37,674 nucleotides of DNA from positions 1 to 37,674 of the forward strand of contig WBUQ01000028.1 in NCBI GenBank assembly GCA_008933635.1. The letters are read 5' to 3'. Position 1 is the stretch's first letter. Every line of letters starts with the position of its first letter. This stretch comes from Desulfobulbaceae bacterium. Lineage in GTDB: Bacteria; Desulfobacterota; Desulfobulbia; Desulfobulbales; Desulfocapsaceae. The notes under the pieces are model-generated. The model saw only the letters and a list, made by a program, of their open reading frames with translations, did not search any database and was not told the origin of the DNA. The position numbers and the translations under genes are program-made. This document shows, piece after piece, positions 32,500-37,674 of the stretch.

Positions 32500-33135
32500 A
32501 TGGAGGCCCCGTTGAAAAAGCTGCCGCTGTTGACAATGCTGCTGTGGTCCCTGATGATTGCCGGCTATGTCTTTCTGCCCAGGATCTTCCTGCAGGAGTA
32601 TGTCCAGTATCCGCTGGTCGTCCTGCTGTCCGTGATCCTGCCTGTCAGCCTCTGGGTTGCGGTACTGGACGGCAGGCGCATTCTCGCGGCAGCGATGGCC
32701 GCGGTTTTCCTGCTGAACGCCGGGCTGTTGCTGTTTGTCCTCGAAAACAACTATTCTGCCTCGGGCATTCTCGAACATGAAACCGGCAAGGGTATCCTCC
32801 CGCAGGTTGCCGGATTCCTGGCGGAAAATCCGGCCAAGAGTCAGTATGCCGCCCGTCAGATCTATCAGCGCCATGGCGTGGCGGTGCCGTTCAGATCCGG
32901 GGCGGAATCGTTCGGTGTGTTCGCGCCGGGCGACGAGGACAAGAAGCTGTTCCGCGAAAATTTCAACAAGGCCGTCGATATGGATGTGGCGGCAATGAAC
33001 GCCAGCAAGCAAATGCTGACCACCTTCCTGCTGTTTGCCCTCCATGTGGGCATCTTTATCCTGGTGCTGCTCTTCCTGCTGATCTACGAACAGGGGCCGC
33101 CTGCCGGGTCAGGGAGGCCGGGACAGGCAGGATGA
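32500..33135 (+). CDS. Four-helix membrane protein of unknown function
   Basis: The 211-residue protein has three helices near the N-terminus (about 9-29, 36-56, 60-80), a soluble domain of about 80 residues (LEHETGKGILPQVAGF...), and a final helix near 172-195. I chose MEAPLKKLPLLTM as start since the open frame before it begins only with TTG and is non-membrane; no strong ribosome site is seen, so the start is uncertain. No family is recognised. It diverges from the single-span protein above, and the two could act together, but that is only positional. Confidence 0.6.
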   Translation: MEAPLKKLPLLTMLLWSLMIAGYVFLPRIFLQEYVQYPLVVLLSVILPVSLWVAVLDGRRILAAAMAAVFLLNAGLLLFVLENNYSASGILEHETGKGILPQVAGFLAENPAKSQYAARQIYQRHGVAVPFRSGAESFGVFAPGDEDKKLFRENFNKAVDMDVAAMNASKQMLTTFLLFALHVGIFILVLLFLLIYEQGPPAGSGRPGQAG

Positions 33136-33184
33136 CCGGCCTCTCCGGCTGCTGAAACGCCGGCAATGGCGCACGGCTGCCGTC

Positions 33185-33382
33185 TCAATTCTCCGGCATT
33201 TTCCTGGCCGGATCACTGTAGTACTTCGGATTGGTGGATTCCGCAGGACCTTTCTGCTGCAGCTTGTCGACGATTTCGCCCGGCAATGTCGCGATGCTCC
33301 TGCCGGTCATGTAGCGGTAACCGTAGATGATCCCCAGCAGGATCAGGAGGTAGAGGGCGATTTTCTTGACGAGATTGATCAT
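33185..33382 (-). CDS. Small single-helix membrane protein
   Basis: The 65-residue protein starts MINLVKKIALYLLILLGIIYGYRYMTGR, one clear transmembrane helix after two lysines. A polar tail follows with KYYSDPARKMPEN at its end. AGGAG lies 6 bases before the ATG, which supports translation. It is convergent with the four-helix protein. No family is recognised. Confidence 0.65.
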   Translation of the reverse strand: MINLVKKIALYLLILLGIIYGYRYMTGRSIATLPGEIVDKLQQKGPAESTNPKYYSDPARKMPEN

Positions 33383-33485
33383 AGCACTCCTGTGGTCGGG
33401 CTTCGATCTCGGCGGTGGCGATACGCATCGGCGCGGAGCGCCCGCCGCGCTGGCCAGGGTATGGTCACCGGCACAGCCCCGCTGG

Positions 33486-33914
33486 TCAATCCGTTTCCTT
33501 AATGCTCAGCGGACTGCCGGTTTTTCCGGCATAGAACACGATGATCTCGGCCGGTGTCGTCCCTTCGTTGATCCCGTAATGCCAGGTGCCGACGACCTCC
33601 ACTATCGGATCGCCTGCCCGCAGCTGCAGCGTCTTCCCTTCCCTGGTAACGACTGTCAGCACCCCCTTGATCAGGACCCCGGCATTGATGTCCGGGTGCT
33701 GGTGCACCGGCAGCTTCGCCCCCGGGGGTATGGTGATGTCAAGGATGGTTATCTCCGGCTGGCCGGCGGGATAGGCCGGCAGGGGGGCACCGTCCCAGCT
33801 GTGTTCCGATCTCACCAACTCCCTGACGGCGGCTGCCTGGTTCTCCCGTGCCTGGGCATGTCCGCATGTCAGCAGGAGCAGCATGACGGCCAGGGGCAGT
33901 CTGCAGTGTTTCAT
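33486..33914 (-). CDS. Secreted cupin-domain protein
   Basis: The 142-residue protein has a signal peptide (MKHCRLPLAVMLLLLTCGHAQA) and one cupin domain: PPGAKLPVHQHPDINAGVLIKGVLTVV gives motif 1 and GDPIVEVVGTWHYGINEG motif 2. The histidines of HQH and of WHYG would bind a metal; the usual motif-1 Glu is not obvious. I chose the inner ATG because AAAAGGACTCTACG precedes it. Small secreted cupins of this type are common; reactions are unknown. No neighbour points to a role. Confidence 0.8.
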   Translation of the reverse strand: MKHCRLPLAVMLLLLTCGHAQARENQAAAVRELVRSEHSWDGAPLPAYPAGQPEITILDITIPPGAKLPVHQHPDINAGVLIKGVLTVVTREGKTLQLRAGDPIVEVVGTWHYGINEGTTPAEIIVFYAGKTGSPLSIKETD

Positions 33915-34267
33915 CGTAGAGTCCTTTTCATGCATTGCTGCCGAGCGAAGAGCATGTTTCATCCCTGTTGAGCGGAAGCGGTACCGTTCGGAACGTCGCG
34001 ACCTTGCCCGATTCCCTCTCCGGTTTCATTCTTGTCCTCCCTCGCCCGTGCGCGCGTCTATTCACCCGGCAGTATGCCGCATCGGTCACCGGATGACAAC
34101 CGGTAACGCTGTCCCGTCGAGGATCATGATGGCTGGTGTCACTTGTTTTGTCGCACTATTCCTTGATTGGCAAGCAGGTCTCATGCATACTGACTACTAC
34201 GGATGTCTTCGTGGATGCCGGCCATCCAGGCCCCGATCCCGTCACTGCCGAATGCCGGATGGATACC
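33915..34267. other. Divergent intergenic region (353 bases)
   Basis: This space between the cupin gene (-) and the PilZ gene (+) contains a good promoter toward the PilZ gene (annotated separately). I see no further gene or clear RNA structure. Confidence 0.5.
34163..34191 (+). promoter_or_regulatory. Sigma-70-type promoter for the PilZ gene
   Basis: TTGATT (34163-34168, 4 of 6), a 17-base spacer and CATACT (34186-34191, 4 of 6) lie about 75 bases before the chosen ATG. A transcript from here would exclude the longer upstream start. Confidence 0.5.
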
Positions 34268-35191
34268 ATGTCGATCAGCAAAGACGAGATACTTCGCCAG
34301 CTCAACGTGTATTTTCCCCAGGAAAAATACCGGGAGAGCGATGTTGACCAGGGCGTGGAGGATGGGGTCTTCATTACCGACGCAACCAGCCTGGCCAACA
34401 AATTGAAGGGGACGATGCACGACGAGAGCATTGTCGAAGTCGAACTGGACGGATTGACACGGGTTTTCTTCTGCCGGGTGCTTGATCATCCCCCTGAACC
34501 GGAAGCTGAGGATCCTGAAACTCCCCGGGAAGCCGGCGCGCCGGCATACGAGAAGGGCAGCTATCTGAACGGCCGGGACCATGTCATCGTCACCCCGCTC
34601 GAACCGAGCATCGGCAATTTCCTCATCTGTCCTGCGCCGCAGGTGAAGACCCGCGTCCTGCTGCGGATCATCGCCTCGAGGCAGGCGTATGAATTCGGGT
34701 GTTACTTTGCCGCCAAGGTCAATGTCGGCGGAATGCCCGTCCTCCAGCTGACCTTTCCGGTAGTTGCCCGCACCGTTGAAAACGCCAGGGAATTCAGGGC
34801 CAAGATTCCAGCATCCATGCCCTTTGAGGTCGCAGTCGAGATGCGGGGAGGGAGGAGAAAGTTCTCGACCGCGCCGATCGATATCAGCCCCAGCGGCATG
34901 TTCCTCGTCGACCCCATGGGCAGGGGCACCGATCTGCAGCCTGATGAATCCTTGTTTCTCGAAATGCAGGTCCCGGGCTACAGGACCGTCGCTGTCGAGG
35001 CCAATATCAGGCATGTGACCAAACTGAGAAACGCCAAGGGAATCCAGTACTGCTTCGGCGTGCAGTTCGATCTGGCGACGCGCGCCCTGGCCTCCGCCAT
35101 CGAGGGCATGGTCGCCCTGGTCCAGCGGACGCATCTGAGGGAACTGGCCGAGATCGCCGATCAGTTCGGCATCGATTACGAGAACTGGTAG
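34268..35191 (+). CDS. PilZ-domain protein with YcgR-like N-terminal domain
   Basis: PilZ domains bind cyclic di-GMP and control motility, attachment or secretion. In this 307-residue protein the C-terminal PilZ barrel starts near residue 170 and keeps the DxSxxG motif as DISPSG (205-210) and a FGVQF strand. The preceding Arg motif reads REFR (174-177): the first Arg of RxxxR is an Ala, with an Arg one place later. Ligand binding is therefore plausible but not certain. Residues 98-165 resemble the YcgR-type flagellar-brake beta domain. The first 75 residues form a separate region with a small acidic Pro-rich linker. I chose MSISKDEIL, downstream of the likely transcription start. Confidence 0.83.
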   Translation: MSISKDEILRQLNVYFPQEKYRESDVDQGVEDGVFITDATSLANKLKGTMHDESIVEVELDGLTRVFFCRVLDHPPEPEAEDPETPREAGAPAYEKGSYLNGRDHVIVTPLEPSIGNFLICPAPQVKTRVLLRIIASRQAYEFGCYFAAKVNVGGMPVLQLTFPVVARTVENAREFRAKIPASMPFEVAVEMRGGRRKFSTAPIDISPSGMFLVDPMGRGTDLQPDESLFLEMQVPGYRTVAVEANIRHVTKLRNAKGIQYCFGVQFDLATRALASAIEGMVALVQRTHLRELAEIADQFGIDYENW

Positions 35192-35246
35192 GCTGCGGCA
35201 GCCCGGCGCCGGCATGCCGGCAGTCCCCTGACCGGGAAGCGGTCTG

Positions 35247-35690
35247 TCACGCGGCCGGTTCCCGGCAAACTGTACCAGGGGAGAACCCCTGCACTTCCGA
35301 TATCCGGCCCCGCCACCAGGTACCGGCGCTGCCGGAGATGGACCTTCCCCCGGCATCGAAGAACCTTGCATTCTTCAGATGGATGTAAGACGGCGTATCA
35401 GTCTGCTCGGAAGGGACGACACATGAACATGTGTCGCCGATCTTTCTGAAGGCGGACTGCACCTCTTCCGGATTGTCGCCGGAAATGAACGGGCCGGCGA
35501 AGTATGCGCCGAGATCGTCGAAATACTGCCGCACCCCCGCGAGGGTTCCCGAAATCAGGAATCCGCCGACCGTCAGGGTGATATCCAGCTCGATGCTGTT
35601 CTTGTTCGCCTGGTTGACCAGAAACTGCAGAAACCAGTCCCTGGCTGGAGCTGCGTCGCTGCCGGGCGTCTTCCTCATCGCGTGTTCCAT
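35247..35690 (-). CDS. GvpU-like gas vesicle accessory-family protein
   Basis: The 147-residue protein matches GvpU as remembered from Bacillus megaterium. Shared features are a helical start, then ELDITLTVGGFLISGTLAGVRQYFD (34-58), then SYIHLKNARFF (101-111), and WWRGRISEVQGFSPG (125-139). These correspond to LDISLNVNGxxISGT, IHLKN and FWRGKIAEVDGF in GvpU. The middle is variable, as in the family. GGGAGG precedes the ATG with 6-base spacing. No gvpA, gvpF/L or other gas vesicle gene is present, so the family's role in vesicle clustering may not apply here. Family call fairly firm; function open. Confidence 0.75.
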   Translation of the reverse strand: MEHAMRKTPGSDAAPARDWFLQFLVNQANKNSIELDITLTVGGFLISGTLAGVRQYFDDLGAYFAGPFISGDNPEEVQSAFRKIGDTCSCVVPSEQTDTPSYIHLKNARFFDAGGRSISGSAGTWWRGRISEVQGFSPGTVCREPAA

Positions 35691-35720
35691 GACCGCCTCC
35701 CGTGTTCTCGTCGGCCTGTG

Positions 35721-35753
35721 TTGGCAGACTCCTCATCAGGATATACTATTATG
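35721..35753. promoter_or_regulatory. Overlapping divergent promoters for the ALDH7 gene and gvpU-like gene
   Basis: Rightward: TTGGCA (35721-35726, 5 of 6), 17 bases, TACTAT (35744-35749, 4 of 6). Leftward: CATAAT (complement of 35748-35753, 5 of 6) preceded by TGG as an extended -10. The two -10 elements overlap, so only one polymerase can occupy the site at a time. Confidence 0.5.
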
Positions 35754-35766
35754 CCAGAGGGGCCGG

Positions 35767-35872
35767 CTGGCAATGATCGGCGTCCGGAGACCCGATCCCT
35801 CAGGCGCTGCGGGCGAAACCTGCAGTTGCAGGCGTGCGGAGAGAACCGGCCGGGCGGGTTTGCCATTGCCAG
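35767..35872 (+). other. Candidate structured RNA leader of the ALDH7 gene
   Basis: CTGGCAATG (35767-35775) pairs perfectly with CATTGCCAG (35864-35872). Inside this closing stem lie ATCGG/CCGAT and CCTGCA/TGCAGG hairpins, giving a branched fold in a 180-base leader. It matches no riboswitch consensus I know; pairing is seen by eye only. Confidence 0.35.
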
Positions 35873-35939
35873 TGCCGAATTGAGCATAAACAGCAGCAAC
35901 GGTCCGGCCCTGCTGCAGGCGGATTGCCGGGAGGTCGTC

Positions 35940-37472
<1,533 letters not shown>

Positions 37473-37488
37473 GATCGGGCCTGCCGGC

Positions 37489-37674
37489 TCAGCGGATGGC
37501 GCTGATGCCGGTGATCTCCTGGCCGATGATCAGGGTATGCATGTCGTGGGTGCCCTCGTAGGTATAGACCGACTCCAGATTGGCGGCATGGCGCATGATC
37601 GGATACTCACCCATGATGCCATTGGCCCCGAGGATGGTCCGGGCGGCGCTTGCGATCTGCCGCACAGCCCGGAC
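37489..37674 (-). CDS. gcdH: Acyl-CoA dehydrogenase, glutaryl-CoA dehydrogenase-like, C-terminal part
   Basis: Only the last 61 residues are present, running off the right edge. [24 protein letters not shown] and [21 protein letters not shown] are the closing helices of the acyl-CoA dehydrogenase family. The YEGTHDIH-ALILGRAITG pattern is that of glutaryl-CoA dehydrogenase, which converts glutaryl-CoA to crotonyl-CoA in lysine breakdown. The catalytic base lies outside the window, so the subfamily is probable, not proven. It converges on the ALDH7 gene with a gap of only about 16 bases. Confidence 0.8.
   Translation of the reverse strand, partial: VRAVRQIASAARTILGANGIMGEYPIMRHAANLESVYTYEGTHDMHTLIIGQEITGISAIR

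Noticed and set aside
35756-35939. A known glycine, lysine or cyclic-di-GMP riboswitch in the ALDH7 leader
   Set aside because: Short pieces such as CTCAGGC resemble the glycine class, but the conserved cores of these riboswitches are missing.

Overview
The window looks like a chromosomal core segment (GC-rich, dense, mostly housekeeping genes) from a Gram-negative anaerobic or microaerobic Desulfobacterota-type bacterium ('Deltaproteobacteria', perhaps near Desulfobulbales). The reasons are a tetraheme class III cytochrome c, System II cytochrome c maturation (CcsB/ResB), a FolE2-type protein, an ftsE-ftsX-envC-ctpA block, and many short DksA/PilZ/receiver-domain regulators. The taxonomic call is an inference from gene content. 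No phage, IS element, CRISPR array, rRNA or tRNA gene was seen.

Layout. 1-7147 (+): the end of purA, then a tightly packed run rpoZ-dnaJ-moaC-dksA-galT-receiver protein-folE2-like-glyS, closed by a strong bidirectional terminator. 7248-10086 (-): a tetraheme cytochrome c with its own promoter and the ccsB-resB haem-export/ligation pair. 10292-12265: a small Rieske ferredoxin, a convergent radical SAM protein, rpmB with its terminator, and an unknown 84-residue protein. 12396-14593 (-): a predicted sensor/diadenylate-cyclase protein and a secreted glycine-zipper protein. 14958-18075: a TudS-like DUF523 protein, a DMT exporter, and a divergent ArgP/LysG regulator with an ArgO/LysE exporter. 18135-19543 (-): a two-gene unit of a membrane-anchored XRE-type HTH protein with an Ig-like plus EF-hand/dockerin-like ectodomain and a small secreted Ig-like partner. 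19683-22796: an RNB-family ribonuclease and era, divergently transcribed from a dyad that carries both -10 elements. 22860-27107 (-): ctpA and the ftsE-ftsX-envC division operon. 27429-31921 (+): ileS-lspA-fabD-small Cys-rich protein. 31947-33914: several small membrane or secreted proteins of unknown role and a periplasmic cupin. 34268 to the end: a PilZ protein, a lone GvpU homologue, an ALDH7 (aminoadipate-semialdehyde dehydrogenase-like) gene with a structured leader, and the end of a convergent glutaryl-CoA dehydrogenase-like gene.

Functional themes. RpoZ and DksA, which supply the two known ppGpp contact sites of RNA polymerase, sit in one gene run. FtsEX with a catalytically degenerate EnvC and the CtpA protease form a septal peptidoglycan remodelling block. 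ArgP/ArgO, ALDH7 and the glutaryl-CoA dehydrogenase-like protein all touch basic amino acid (lysine) export or breakdown.

The least expected items are the FolE2 homologue without its catalytic cysteine motif, the membrane HTH/secreted Ig-like pair, the diadenylate cyclase with a large N-terminal region, the GvpU homologue without any gas-vesicle cluster, and the two overlapping divergent promoter regions.
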